A stretch of 64,000 nt of DNA from Mixophyes australis. Its lineage: Eukaryota; Chordata; Amphibia; Anura; Limnodynastidae. A program made the position numbers and the translations under genes. Location: contig JAVHZZ010000005.1 in the NCBI GenBank assembly GCA_036250195.1, positions 71,876,005-71,940,004 of the forward strand, read 5' to 3'. Position 1 is the first letter of the stretch, and each line of letters begins with the position of its first letter. This document shows, in pieces, positions 42,826-54,479 of this stretch. The notes under the pieces are model-generated. The model had not been told where the DNA came from, made no database searches, and was given only the letters and a program-made list of their open reading frames with translations.

Positions 42826-43038
42826 CTACTCATACAGAATGTCGGGGAATCTAACAAATTTCGGGGAATTTCCCAGACTCCAGGAAGAACAGTCCTTCCT
42901 CCAGAAGTAAACTATTAAATTGGGTGGTTGTGGGCATTGCACAGCAGAGGGCTGGGGCACAGTGACAAGTCACGCTACCACGTCCACCAACTAGGTTATC
43001 CCCGATGGGAGGCTTTAAAGGTCAGCAAGTATGGCAGT
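42826..43038. repeat. Interspersed repeat with GCCATATTTGC / GCAAGTATGGC ends
   Basis: The terminal GCCATATTTGCCTACTCATA mirrors GGTCAGCAAGTATGGC. The interior has a GGGGAATTTCCCAGACTCC segment reminiscent of the CCGGGAGACTCCC motif at 7.1 kb. Noncoding. Confidence 0.6.
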
Positions 43039-44548
43039 TGCTGATAATCAGGAGGGGGCTATTTGAGTGTAGAAGGGGTCCTGGGCAACCGGAACCCCCA
43101 CTAAGTTTGTGTCTGGGTCACAGATGAGATCAGAGGACACAAGAAGACAGACATACACACAAAGAAGAGAAAGAAAGGGACAGACACCCACAATGCAGTG
43201 AAAGAGACACACACGGACAAAAGAAACAGCAACTGAAAATTACCTGTGCATCTGTGCAGTGTCCAGACTATAACGAGCATAACATCCCTTCTCCTTCTAT
43301 ATCATTTACTTTGCATTGTTGCATGTACGATCCTACACTCACTCTGTCACCATAATAGTCACTCTGTGGTCCATTCTGCTGTAACTTTGTTGCAATAATG
43401 CAACAAGGAGTTATTTCTGTGTACAGTCAGATAAACCATGTGGTTTCCTAAGTTAATTACTTGGGAAACCCACTTTTTTGTATCATTGTACTATAGTATG
43501 ATGTTCCTGAGAGAAGACAAAATAGAGAACATTTAAGTTCTTTTTGTCATTATTGATATACGTAATACAAATAAACATCTGACTGATTGAGTTGCTATGG
43601 TTAACAGTATGTTTTTGCTGTTACCTGTGAACCAGTTTTCATAAACGTTCTTTGCTGTGTATACAAAATATAGGTTGTGGACAACTGCAGTGCTGGCTCA
43701 CAGGTCTCTGTTGGCCCAGCAGCTCCTAGCACTGCATTTATCATACTGGATGCAGAACAATTCCAGCATTGGCATTGGACCAATCCTAAAGCCAAAGGGG
43801 CTGCCGCCAGCATGGTGGAAGATGTTTTAATCTGAACAGCAATGTTACATCTGAAGTAAATCACAGACAGTAAATTCACTGCTGCAGCTGTTTGACACGG
43901 TTCCTTGATGTGGTTGTGCTCCTAGAAACAGCCACAAGTCTGGAAGCATGACGTTTCACGACCAGTGTGTGCACAGGCTTCATGTAACCAATTACACATG
44001 CTCCTGCTCCAAGCTGTCTCTCATGCCATATGGGATTGCCAAGTAAGAGTTCCAAAAGCAACTTCCTAGAGAACTTTAAGTATAGCAGCGATCATGTATA
44101 CTTGTATACAAACACTTCAAGCTAAGATCAAGCAAAGGAAACTCCATTGTTATCTGAAAATAATGACTTAATGTCTACCATTGTGGACCATCTCGCACTT
44201 TTCTGGCCCACTTGTTCAAAAGTGATGTAAAGTACAATTTTAAACCTGCATTCCCACTTGGCTCTTTGTCTGTTTTTTACCAGGTTTTACCCGGTTCATA
44301 TTAAAAAAAAAAGAAAAGAATATACCTAATTCTTATATTTTCTGGTTTGGTAATTTGGTAATAAACTACATATAAATATCTTAAATATTTACTTGGCTGG
44401 CTTGGTTGTTGATTCTACATATATTTGTAGTGGTCTATATATGTTTATATATAGCATTATTGTGTTTTTGCATAGCAATTAATTACCATAGTAATTTATA
44501 TTATTATGTTGCTTATGGCATGAGTCTTTATTTACTTATATAATATCT
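43039..44548. other. No recognisable gene or repeat
   Basis: A short GACA/ACAC-rich patch lies at 43130-43220. The open frames at 43601-43879 and 43876-44061 (minus) have no recognisable motif and biased content is not evident. Confidence 0.35.
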
Positions 44549-44648
44549 TCATCATCATCTATTTATTTAGTGCCACTAATTCTGCAGCACTGTATAGAGA
44601 ACTCACATCAGTCCCTGCCCCATTGGAGCTTACAGTCTAAATTGCCTA

Positions 44649-44690
<42 letters not shown>

Positions 44691-44873
44691 ACTAAGGTTA
44701 ATTTGATAGCAGCCAATTAACCTACTAGTATGTTTTTGGGAGTGTAGGAGGAAACCCACGCAAACACAGGGAAAACATACAAACTCCACACAGATAAGGC
44801 CATGGTCGAGAATTGAACTCATGACCCCAATGCTATTAGGCAGAAGTGCTGCCCACTGAGCCACCGTGCTGCC
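44549..44873 (-). repeat. tRNA-headed SINE, copy C, full length with L2-like tail
   Basis: On the minus strand: head GGCAGCACGGTGGCTCAGTG with the B-box-like region GAGTTCAATTCTC; body GTGTGGAGTTTGTATGTTTT and GGTTAATTGGCTGC; then an (GT)n run; then the tail TAGACTGTAAGCTCCAATGG through GGCACTAAATAAATAGATGA and GATGA repeats. This copy shows head, body and tail in one unit and so defines the family structure. Confidence 0.9.
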
Positions 44874-45450
44874 CTGCTATTAGTATTGGGTTTTTTTTGG
44901 GGACAAGAGGTGACATTTTTGCTTGTGGCAACATTCAGAACCATAAACTGTAATGAAGAGATACAAATTGATAACAGGGTGTTTCTTTTCCATTATGTTG
45001 CCTTGCAGAGTGCATTTGAAGTTGTAGTTCAACAATGTTTCAAACGTAACTAACTCAGAAATTGAAAACACATTTTAAATCCAAATGTAAGCTACATCTA
45101 TTCACTGAAAAATTCATGAAAAAGATAAATTCCTACTGTATACTGCAATACATCAATTTTAAACTCAGGTTCTTCTGGGCTGCCATGATGTTCTTCAATG
45201 AGTGGTAATAAGCTTTCTATAATGAGAGCAAAGGGAATTCTATGTTAATGGAAATCAATTTCCATTAATTTACCCAATTTGATGATATGTAAAGAAAGTA
45301 AAAACAGTTCTGCATCTGTTCACTTTTCTGTGAAAAGGGCAGCAAAACACATTTGCACAAGGTCAAGCTTGACCCCTTTGCAATCTATTGGACCTTTGTA
45401 CCTGTCTCCTTGCTATAACAGTAATACTCCGCACACATGTGGAACGATAT
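44874..45450. other. AT-rich stretch, nothing recognised
   Basis: A short palindrome GGAAATCAATTTCCATTAATT near 45250 is the only structure noticed. Confidence 0.4.
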
Positions 45451-45458
45451 GTTGACAT

Positions 45459-45624
45459 CAGAGCCGTAACTTAGAATTCTAGTGCCCTGGGCAAGAAAGA
45501 CAAATGCCGCCCCCCTAGCCCTCAATTTGAACCAAATTAACCTAAAATATTCCTAAATTGCGCCCCCCTTCAGTGTTGCGCCCTGGGCGGTCGCCCCTGT
45601 CGCACAGTCCTAGTTACGGCCCTG
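45459..45624. mobile_element. hAT-type MITE (166 bp), CAGAGCCGTAAC ends, exact 8-bp target duplication
   Basis: It starts CAGAGCCGTAACTTAG and ends CTAGTTACGGCCCTG. GTTGACAT flanks it on both sides (45451-45458 and 45625-45632). Inverted termini plus an 8-bp direct repeat identify a hAT-type non-autonomous element. The interior contains GCCCTGGGCAAG and CGCCCTGGGCGG blocks, themselves inverted. No ORF. Confidence 0.93.
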
Positions 45625-45730
45625 GTTGACATTATAGCACAGTATTTACGAAGTGCTGGATAGCATAGCACTTCAAGGAGTACTATCAGCTCTAGGCAGA
45701 CGGCGCCACAAAGTAGAAGTGTGTTGTTGA

Positions 45731-46010
45731 TAGTGATGGGTGGGCTCGGTTCCCCGAGAACCGAACCCACCCGAACTTTGGGTATCCGAGTACCGAGCCA
45801 AGTAGGCTCGGTACTCTCCCGCTCGTTCGGAATCCAAATCGAGGCCGAACGTCATTGTGACGTCATCGGATCTCGGGGCTCGGTTCTCGCGATACTTGAA
45901 GATTATAAATACACTACTCCACAGCAATCCATCGCCATTTGACAGAGTGAGAGAGCAGGGTGTAGTCACAGGCTGATTAGAGCAGGGACAGAGAATACAA
46001 TATTCTGATT
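45731..46010 (+). mobile_element. 5' end of a related hAT element, 3'-truncated
   Basis: It begins TAGTGATGGGTGGGCTCGGT, with ACCGAACCCACCCGAACTTT and CTCGCGATACTTGAAGATTA leading to TATAAATA, then CATCGCCATTTGACAGAG. The arrangement parallels the left end of the 10-kb hAT (TAGGGATGAGCG, GAGCCCACCCGAACGTTG, CTCGCGATACTCGGATCC, TATAAAT) with GAACCGAG-type in place of ATCCGAG-type subterminal repeats, so it is a sister family. No CATCACTA right end was found nearby; the right boundary is not defined. Confidence 0.75.
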
Positions 46011-46500
46011 CCAATTGTGCTAACAAAAATCGCTAGAGAAGAGAGGAGGATAGAGGGTTTTTGCAAAATCATTGCAGTGGTGAATTCAGTGGAAGAAGAC
46101 ACTGAGAAACGTTTGGGACAAATTCAACTATCGTCTCTATGTTGTCTGTACAGTAGGTGGAGGGCACATAGAGTATTTATAAAATGGTTAGTAAAATTTG
46201 ATAACTTTTTAAACTATTTCCTGTTATTGTAACATGCTGCCATCCTAAAATATATTGCTTTGAAATTGGGTCCATCTTTTTGAAACACCCTGTAGATGTG
46301 CATGTTAACCCATTATCATCACTTTTTAACCTAAAATACAGAATTGTACTGTTTCACCGAATTTGATTAATTAAACCACAATGGAGCAGCCAAAATAAGG
46401 AGTAAAGTAATAATAATATTAAAAGGGAAAATCAGTGCAAAAACCACAAATAATATTAATAAATATAGCCAATCCTTGTTCGTTTATTCGTTTTTATGTT
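46011..46500. other. Unassigned; ends of another repeat possible
   Basis: GGGTCCATCTTTTTGAAACA followed by CCCTGTAG near 46268 has the look of a transposon terminus, but no partner was found. Confidence 0.25.
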
Positions 46501-46678
46501 AATCTGGGTACACACCTATGCAATTATCATGCAGGTTACACGATAACAGACCGTTTATTCAGATATTGTGTGTACACTTCCATGATCATGTTTAATCGTA
46601 CCAGAATACTTTGTTGATTTGATTTTCTAAACTTTCTAAAACTCACGATCAACGAAACAATGTCAGACAAATGTGAAA

Positions 46679-46855
46679 GTGTGTACGCACTCACAACCAG
46701 CAGTGTAGGCAGATATATGTAAAGTGTAGATGCACTCACAACCAGCAGTGTAGGCAGATATATGTAAAGTGTAGATGCACTCACAACCAGCAGTGTAGGC
46801 AGATATATGTAAAGTGTAGATGCACTCACAACCAGCAGTGTAGTCAGATATATAC
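46679..46855. repeat. 45-bp tandem repeat, ~4 copies
   Basis: The unit GTGTAGATGCACTCACAACC AGCAGTGTAGGCAGATATAT GTAAA recurs with only single-base changes. The minus-strand open frame across it is a repeated peptide with no recognisable function. Confidence 0.93.
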
Positions 46856-46974
46856 AGTGCCAGAATGGTCATCTGGCACTTCTGGCAAATGCTAGAAGGG
46901 CCGGTCCGCATGACCGCCGAGCAGCAGCACTCTGCGCGCTGCTCGGCGGACGGAGAATCAGTGACTGCCGCCAA

Positions 46975-47249
46975 TGTCTGTGTGTGTGTAATAGTGTGTA
47001 TGTGTGGCAAATAGTGTGTGTGGCAAATAGTGTGGCAGTGTGGCAAAAAGTGTGGCTGTGTGGCTAATAGTGTGTGTGGCTCATAGTGTGTCTGTGTAGC
47101 TAATAGTGTGTCTGTGTGGCTAATAGTGTGTCTGTGTGGCAAATAGTGCATGTGTGTGGCTAATAGTGTGTCTGTGTGGCTAACAGTGTGTGTGTGTGTG
47201 TGTGGCAAATAGTGTGTTTGTGTGGCTAATAGTGTATCTGTGTGGCTAA

Positions 47250-47280
<31 letters not shown>

Positions 47281-47545
47281 GCAAATAATGTCTGTGTGGC
47301 TAATAGTGTGTGTGTGTGGCAAATAGTGTGTCTGTGTGGCTAATAGTGTGTGTGGCTAATAGTGTGTCTGTGTGGCTAACAGTGTGTCTGTGTGGCAAAT
47401 GGTGTGTGTGGCTAATAGTGTGTCTGTGTGGCTAATAGTGTGTCTGTGGGGCAAATAGTGTGTCTGTGGGGCAAATAGTGTGTCTGTGGGGCAAATAGTG
47501 TGTCTGTGGGGCAAATAGTGTGTCTGTGTGGCCCCATGTTGCTAT
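46975..47545. repeat. 20-bp minisatellite (GTGGCTAATAGTGTGTCTGT)
   Basis: Many degenerate units alternating GTGGCTAATAGTGTGTCTGT and GTGGCAAATAGTGTG forms, with GT runs; four nearly exact GGGGCAAATAGTGTGTCTGT units lie at 47449-47528. The minus-strand His/Thr-rich open frames are by-products. Confidence 0.93.
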
Positions 47546-48250
47546 AGTGTGCATTTGGCCATGTTCATATAGTGTGCATGTGCGCGTGTGCAGTATTTTA
47601 AATATAGCGTGTGTGTGTGTGCGCACGCAGTATTTTAATATAATAATAAGGAACCTTTAATTTAATGCTGGGGTGGTTTAGGGCTATCAATTGAATATGG
47701 GGCTGATTTTGGGGAGGAGGGCTATTTACTAAATGTGAATATGAATTATTTATTGTCAGGGATGGTTGTGGAAAATGGCTATATTTATTAAACTTTAATG
47801 CTATTTAATTTATTGCTGGGACTGTTTGGAGGGAGGGAAATATTTTTTGAGTAAATGGGTATACTGTTAATTTAATGTTGGGGTTGGTTGGAGGGAAATA
47901 AGTCTACTTATTAAATGTGAATATTATTATTGTGGGCACTGGAGGGAGGCTTAATTATAAAACGTGAGTGCTATTGTTTTAACACCGGGGCTGTTTGGAG
48001 TTTTCTAAATCTCAATTACCCATTTTTTTTCAAAACAGGGCATCCAATATTCCAGGATCAAGACAAGAATGAGCTGAGCTAAAGAAACTAGCTGCTGCAA
48101 GTGCTGAAAGTGTCCAAGCCAGGAAGGAGAGAGCAGGACAGTATGCCAACTGTCCTGAATCTGGTGGGGCAGTCCTGAATTTGGGTGACTGTCTCCCTTA
48201 GTCCCGATTTGGTCCGACTGCAAGGACAGTTGGGAGGTATGTCCCGCTTC
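47546..48250 (+). repeat. Second copy of the composite repeat (3' part)
   Basis: Shares with 31.3-31.8 kb the series TTTAATGCTGGG, GGGGCTGATTTTGGGGAG, TATTTAATTTATTGCTGGGA, GAGGGAGGGAAATA, TTTTAACACCGGGGCTG, then a T-tract and CAG followed by a diverged exon-like block (ATTCCAGGATCAAGACAAGA). It continues into a stretch of GTCCTGAAT units ending near 48245. Confidence 0.75.
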
Positions 48251-48664
48251 ACAATGTACTGCTTGTGAGCGCAGAGCTGTGTGCTTCTAACAGTAGTGCC
48301 TGTGTATTTGTCTAAAATGATAACCATGTTACATAATAGGGGCCCTGATGTCTTAAACACCCTGAGCTTTAATCCAGCTCTGGTTAGGGGAAGGGAACTG
48401 ATAGCTGCTCCCAGTTCCTGGACAGGACACAGACTGCAGAGCAAGTGTGTACACACTCACAACCAGCAGTGTAGGCAAATATCAGTATAATGTGCACAAT
48501 ATCTTCAGCAGATAGTTATGAGAGATGAAGATCACAGATCTGAATGTAAATTGTGTAGGTGTGTACACAGGAATCAGCATGCTCATCGGGACTTTCAATC
48601 GTATGTGAAATCGTTACAGACATTGCTTCTGATGTAAGATTACATAGGTGTGTACCCAGCTTTA

Positions 48665-48986
48665 GACTCATTCTTTAAAAGGCTTCATGTTGTCATTACA
48701 GAAGTGTGAGACATTTTTTTTCTGCCTGGATTCATATTTTGTAATTGCTACTTAATGTCTGAAAGGTTTAAAACATCAAAATAATGTAAGTTAGACTCAT
48801 GTTTTATTATGTAACAATAGTACAATTTCAGAAGTTTTACGTTTGATTGGTGTAAACACTTGCCATCAGTCTTTGTTTAGCACAATATTTTAGTTTTCAG
48901 TGTAAAATAACAAAATCTCTTCTTATGTGCCTGTAAATCTTATGTTATTTGCTGTTTCCGGGATGTGTTTAAGCAGTACAGTAAGA
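48665..48986. other. AT-rich stretch, nothing recognised
   Basis: Nothing recognised. Confidence 0.4.
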
Positions 48987-48994
48987 GCTGTGGG

Positions 48995-49318
48995 CAGGGC
49001 CGGATTAACCATAGGGCTAACTGGGCTACAGCCCAGGGGCCTTGGGCATCCAGGGGGCCCTTGAAAGTGCTCAGCAGCAGTATTGATGGGGCGGGGGCGC
49101 CCCCAGCCCGATCAGTGCTGCTGAGCACTTTCACTGCAGTACTTCCCCGGCGTGCTGTGGTCTCCTTACTGAGGGGATCTCGTGAGTCTTACTCTCACGA
49201 GATCTCCTCAGTAAAGAGTGTACAGCGCGCCGGAGAAGGAGGTAAGGGGCGGGGGGGCCTCACGGGGGAATGGAGGGCCCCTTATCCCAGGGGCCTCAAT
49301 TCCCTTAATCCGGCCCTG
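48995..49318. mobile_element. hAT-type foldback MITE (324 bp), CAGGGCCGGATTAA ends, exact 8-bp target duplication
   Basis: It starts CAGGGCCGGATTAACC and ends TTAATCCGGCCCTG, and is flanked by GCTGTGGG at 48987-48994 and 49319-49326. Nested palindromes lie inside: GAAAGTGCTCAGCAGCAG with CTGCTGAGCACTTTC, and GGATCTCGTGAGTCTTACTC with its TCACGAGATCTCC partner. GC-rich and noncoding. Termini resemble those at 45.46 and 62.07 kb. Confidence 0.95.
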
Positions 49319-49326
49319 GCTGTGGG

Positions 49327-51248
49327 ACCTGGGAACGCCAACAGGAGACATCAGGTTAATATATCTAATAATGCTATATTAATAATATAATTGTATCACT
49401 AGAAACGCTCAGCTTTAGGCTGAGTGGTACAATAGAAAAAAAAAATTGGACACCAGCAGTTTAAAGGGAAACTATCACAACATTGGAAAAACTAATAATA
49501 GATTTTTTACAGCAAAATAAATTTGAATGTGGTCCTTCCACAAATGGAACAAACATATGAAATATACTTTGCTACTCCTATAGTTAACAAATAGCACACT
49601 GGCTCTAGGACACAGATTAAGCAATTACTAGTGTCAAATAGTAAAAAGCAGACATCAGCAACTGCCTACTCAATTCTAAAAAAAGATTGTGTTAGTTGCA
49701 ATGACTGATTAACTACATGTTTCTTTGTGATTGTAAATAATGACCCCATTAAAATAAAAAAAAATATTATTTTACTCACTCAGAAGTGGTCAAATTAGAT
49801 GAAATACAGTCATTTGGCAGCTTACTTGAGCATGTTATTGCTATTGGCTTAATGCAAATACAGGCAATAGAAGTCAATGTGCACAACAATAATTTGATCA
49901 CTTTTGATTGCATAATTAATGACATAATTCTAGTTTATCACAAGTGTGGGCAAGGTTAGCTTACCCATACACATTTCCTATTAAAAAAATTATCTATGGT
50001 TAATCTACGATAATAATACGGTTGTCTTAGATTTTACTCTTTGCTTGTTTCAATTAGGGCTGTCCAACTGGTGGCCTAGAGGCTGAATGCTATGCTCCTT
50101 GGTTTTATTTTGTCTGGCCTATGAATAAATTCCAATTGACATGCTGATGTGTAATATAATTATTTTGAGAGGATAAGGCCATTGAGCATGTATTTATAAC
50201 ATATACTCGAACAATGTTCAATCTAAGCTAAGCAATATGGAAAGGAAAGAGTTGAAATTCTAATGAGGACTCCCCCTTGGAGGGCTGCATTCACAATCTA
50301 CAGGATTTTCCTAGCAAAATTTTAACAATATAATGTTCTGATTGCTCAGTTTAGAAGCAATAATGCACTTGGCCCTCCCAAAAGAAAGCTGAGCTATTCT
50401 ATAACAAATCTCCTGAAAGTTTAATAGATTAGCAGCTCTCTGAGGACTTAATACTAACATTGCCTATAAGATTTCCACCCTCTGGAGATCTTGATGAGAC
50501 ACCTAGTTGATGATGATGATGATCATCATCATGACACCTAGTTATCTGCCTCTACCAGTGTTAAAATAAAATAAAATGCTATTATGTTGTTGCAAAACCA
50601 GGAAACCAAATTCTAAATGGAGAGAGAAAGCCAACTTCATATCGATGGCTTTATTTTTGAAATTTCAGGGTCATAAACAAAATAAATAACAAAAGACCAT
50701 TTATTACAGACACATAATGTTCTGGAAGATTATTTGACAAAGTGTCAGGGATCCAACACAGCAGCCGAAATAAAAGCTCCTGATTGGATAAGTGCCACAT
50801 TTGTACCACTCTGCTAGGTCTTTATACTGTCGGATCAAGGATATTTCAATGTAGAGCAATCAATTTACAGGCATAATACACTAGTATACAAAATGATTAT
50901 CTTTCTGCTGGAATAGGAATCTGAGCACCCACTAATCGTACATGTGCCAAGTCCATGGGGATTTCTGAAGTGGGAAATATAGGTTGGAAGACATAGATAT
51001 ATATAATCCATCCGTCAAACTTTAAGCAATATTATTTTGAATGGATTAATTGCAGAAATAATCAATGGAATTTATTGACACGTGATACATTTAGCAATTC
51101 AATTTTCTTTTACACAATTTGTATCATCAAGCCCACCCACTACAAATTCATCTGCATTACTACTATGTCCCTTAGCAAGGTTAATGCAATGATTCATTTT
51201 TTGCAGCTATACAAAGGTATAGATTAATAAGCTAAAAACAACACGACT
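49327..51248. other. AT-rich; possible hAT-like end at 50056, otherwise nothing
   Basis: TAGGGCTGTCCAACTGGTGG at 50057 looks like a vertebrate hAT MITE terminus, but no mirrored end or target repeat could be located. A GATGATGATGATCATCATCA palindrome lies at 50513-50531. Confidence 0.35.
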
Positions 51249-51970
51249 GATTCATCAAGGCATGTATTCGGAGCTCAACATGCGTTTGCTTAAAAACGCA
51301 CATAAATCGGCTCTGCGTACTCCAGAATTCAACAAGGAAGAGATCTGAAGATATATGCACTGATGAATTCAGGTGTATGTCTGTTCTGCTCTGTACTGCA
51401 GGATATGTCCAATGCCTATATGGAGTATACAGTCACAAAATTACGCACAGAAAAAAACCCTATTGAACTAATGTTTATTGTTAATAATATAAGCATTAAT
51501 GACAAAACAGTTTAAAAGAAATATTTTTTTTAAATACATTAATTAGGATTATCTTATTGTCTACTGAACATAAAATAAATTTTTTACAGTTGCTCCTGAT
51601 TGCAAACACATGTTATAGCATGCATACAAGTCTGCCATCACTAGTACTCAGGACTTATACTAGCCATGTATCTGAAGCAAGAGATAAGGCAGAAAAACAA
51701 GTAAGTTTGAGATGCCAAAAGCTTGCTTCAGTCGTGGCTACGAGCACTCGAGTTTGACACGCCCTTACTGTACATTGACTACGGGCGAACGCACCTTCCC
51801 TGCCCTGTTCACTCCCAGAAATCGTAGGCTGTAGCAAGTGTTATTTGCATATGTAAATGCAGTGATCATTGCTGCGTTTATTTACGTACAGCCTGGTTCT
51901 GGGCACGCAGTGATTTTGCGTGCCATACGCACAAAATCGGCAGATACGTGACTTAGTGAATCAGGCCCAA
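51249..51970. mobile_element. MITE with (G/A)CTGATTCA termini
   Basis: The left CTGATTCATCAAGGCATGTA mirrors the right TACGTGACTTAGTGAATCAG with several mismatches. Internal segments (TTTGACACGCCCTTACTGTA) recur at 41.04 kb. Noncoding. The target duplication is not clear. Confidence 0.7.
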
Positions 51971-53645
51971 CATCTTTATTTCAGTATTTAGAAGTATTTC
52001 CTGATTCCTTGCCTGCCAGCACTGTATGCTACAACTTTATGTGGGTGTGGCAGAATATTCACCTTCTACATTTCTTATTCCGCATTCTTAGTTAGCTCAT
52101 TCTCTTTCATTACATATACTTTTGTCACTTTCTTTCATAAAGTTTGCACTTTGTTTTGCAATACTCACTTTAAACGCTGGTGTGATATTAGATATTTTAT
52201 TTTACATCAGACACATTCTTTTTATTGTTCTGAAGTTGGAAATGTTTATTCCACATTGTTCTCATCACTGTGCTGTCTTTTTAAATTGCTTCATCTCCTG
52301 TGCTGGCAGCACATGCTCTCAGTCCTTATAGAATGCCTGCAATATGTTGCCTTAAAGATCCTCATTGGAAGTTCCGTAAAGACTAATATAAAGCTCCCAT
52401 TCACTTATACACAACTTATGCTTTCTAAGCCCTTTTTTCTTTTCTCTATGAGCAGCCGGAGTCACTCAAACTGCAGTCCAGTTCCTCTCTTACCACTCTC
52501 ATTCCAGCACGCCATTATACAAATTTTTCATCTGGCTCCATAAACTCTAAAATTGACAAGCTAAGCCGAGTTGTTATTGAGAAATATAACTACAGACATA
52601 TATGGTGACAGTGACTTAAATTTAGAAACTCTTCAAAGCGATCCTCACTATAGCACAAGCACAGAAGTAATAAAAGCACACATTTACACATGCAGACCGA
52701 ACTCTCCTTGCACGTACCTGTCTAGTACTCTGTCAGCGCTCTTATGCACATTTGGCATTTGTCCTCACTAGCTCAGTATCAGCCCAGCAGCACAAGACAG
52801 TCTTTCTCCAGGCTCAGCTCTGTTCCCTCTGCCTTATATTCCGTTTTAATCAGGGCTCGCTGCAGTTCTGACTTATACAGTAATTACTTTACTTTTGCAG
52901 TGAACTTTTTTTTAAAGAAACAGTAAATTCTGGTTTAACTTGCTGCTAAATTAAAGAACAGAGAGGAATATTTAATCCACCCTCTCACTTTTTACTGTTA
53001 ATATATAAGTGAAGGGATCATTTTAAGAGTTATTTTTTGCATGCAGTGTACATGTCAGTGATGTAGGCAAGGGCTGGTGGGTGAGCCCAATCAGCTGTTG
53101 TATGAACTGGGCAATACTTGCTGATGTCCTTACCAGCTGACCATTTTTTGCTAAACATTCTCGTAGACAACTGTCTTTCTGCCGCACAGAGCTGTGTCTT
53201 TGTGTGGGACATTTGGAGTTGGGTTTTTATTATTCCTGTTGGAAGCTGTCTATAAACTCGTGTATCTGTAATTTGCTGAGACATTTCTTTCTACTTGCTC
53301 TTCAAGTGACTTTTAATAAATGTTGTTTGTGGAACTGTGGAACAGTGGTTACCATTGCTGCCTCACATCACATAAAGTCATAAAGGACATAATGGGTAAT
53401 TCCTCTGTTCCCATAAATTTCTTTATGTATACTTTCTTCGTGCACACTATTGTGACCGGTTGAAGATATACTTGTAGGCAGTGCACACAAAATTGGTTGG
53501 TCCAGATCTGCTACTGTTGGTGAGAGCATTATATGGTCATTATATGGTCATTATATGGTCTACAAGCTGTAAGTGCATTTTTATTTGTTCTCTAATAAAC
53601 GAAAATCACTTGATCTATTGCTAATTTCTCTAGTTTTTTGTAGCA
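51971..53645. other. No recognisable gene; small tandem at 53529
   Basis: The plus-strand open frame at 52151-52543 (130 codons) has no recognised motif, is rich in Leu, Ser and Cys as expected of T-rich DNA, and I do not call it a gene. CATTATATGGT repeats three times at about 53528-53560. ACAGTGGTTACCATTGCTGC at 53342 resembles a fragment of the SINE head. Confidence 0.35.
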
Positions 53646-53699
53646 CCTTCTTATACTTAAATATCATCTGAGATTCATTTGTGTAGCAGTGGGTGTATA

Positions 53700-54090
53700 G
53701 TTCAGCTCTGGAGTCGGACGTTCAATTTCTTGGTTAACATGAAGCTGGGAAAACTACTTTGGCCAAGAATGCAGGATTTGTTTGGAGCACCACTTTTTCT
53801 GAGTGTATGGTCAGAAAAGTTTCTTTGTACCACAAAACCTAAAGTTCTCTCGCTCTTCTAGCAGATGTGATGTCTATCGAAAATATTACTTTGAATGTGT
53901 GACATTTGAATGATACTTTCTGAAGAGGTTCTAAGACTTCTAATATTAGTCTCTAATAAAAAATGTAAATCCCAAGGTGCTACAATAGATTTTTTTACTG
54001 TTTGAAAGGACTTGATTAGATTGCCTGATATTAATCTTGTATCCAGAAATACACTCAGTGCCGAAACCTGTACCTTCAATGTACTAAGGG
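53700..54090 (-). pseudogene. DIRS tyrosine recombinase N-terminal remnant
   Basis: KVQVSALSVFLDTRLISGNL, then APWDLHFLL, then SARRARE and DHTLRKSGAPNKS correspond in order to the core-binding and early catalytic domain of DIRS recombinases (SALS..L......PPWDL..VL; SA.R..EL). The R-H-R-Y catalytic set is not complete in what remains. Confidence 0.7.
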
Positions 54091-54479
54091 CAAGGTCTTT
54101 CTGGAAACCTTGCTAGAACCCGATACATTGTTTAACTTGAACCTACACTAATATAAAATTGTTTTACAAAACTCTGCAGTATAATATGGTAGAATTCTTC
54201 TTTCTTGCCTGTAGTTGTACTTCAATCACTTTTCAGAGATACCTTTACTTGCCAACAGTAATTACCACTCAACCTCCACACCATCAAAGAGAGACCCTCT
54301 GAATTTGGGTGAAAAACTGGCCATGGTGTAAAACGACTGGCTAAGGTGGCAAAGGCCATGGTTGTTTTAAGAGTATCATCCATGCTACTGCAAAGGCTGC
54401 AAGGCCAAAATAGAAGAATTTCTATAACTTTCACTGCTTCCATCTTTACTTTCTTCAATGTACTTGCAATTAGAAAAAC

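Larger units (their letters stand above)
46501..48664. mobile_element. TIR element (CTGGGTACACACCTA ends) with nested repeats
   Basis: CTGGGTACACACCTATG at 46504 is mirrored by CATAGGTGTGTACCCAG ending at 48659, both within TTA-containing contexts. The segment ACTCACAACCAGCAGTGTAGGC occurs near both ends (46690 and 48449). The middle (about 46860-48430) is a different repeat, so the element has probably been split by a later insertion. No coding sequence. Superfamily not assigned. Confidence 0.7.

Noticed and set aside
43601..44061. Two minus-strand open frames of 92 and 61 codons
   Set aside because: No recognisable domain, splice context or repeat relationship; treated as chance.
46260..46296. 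TTTTTGAAACACCCTGTAG as a transposon terminus
   Set aside because: No mirrored or repeated partner could be located, so no element can be delimited.
46663..47322. 219-codon His/Thr-rich open frame on the minus strand
   Set aside because: It spans the 20-bp and 45-bp tandem repeats; the peptide is only a translation of the repeat.
52151..52543. 130-codon plus-strand open frame in otherwise empty sequence
   Set aside because: No motif or signal supports it, and its composition fits T-rich noncoding DNA.
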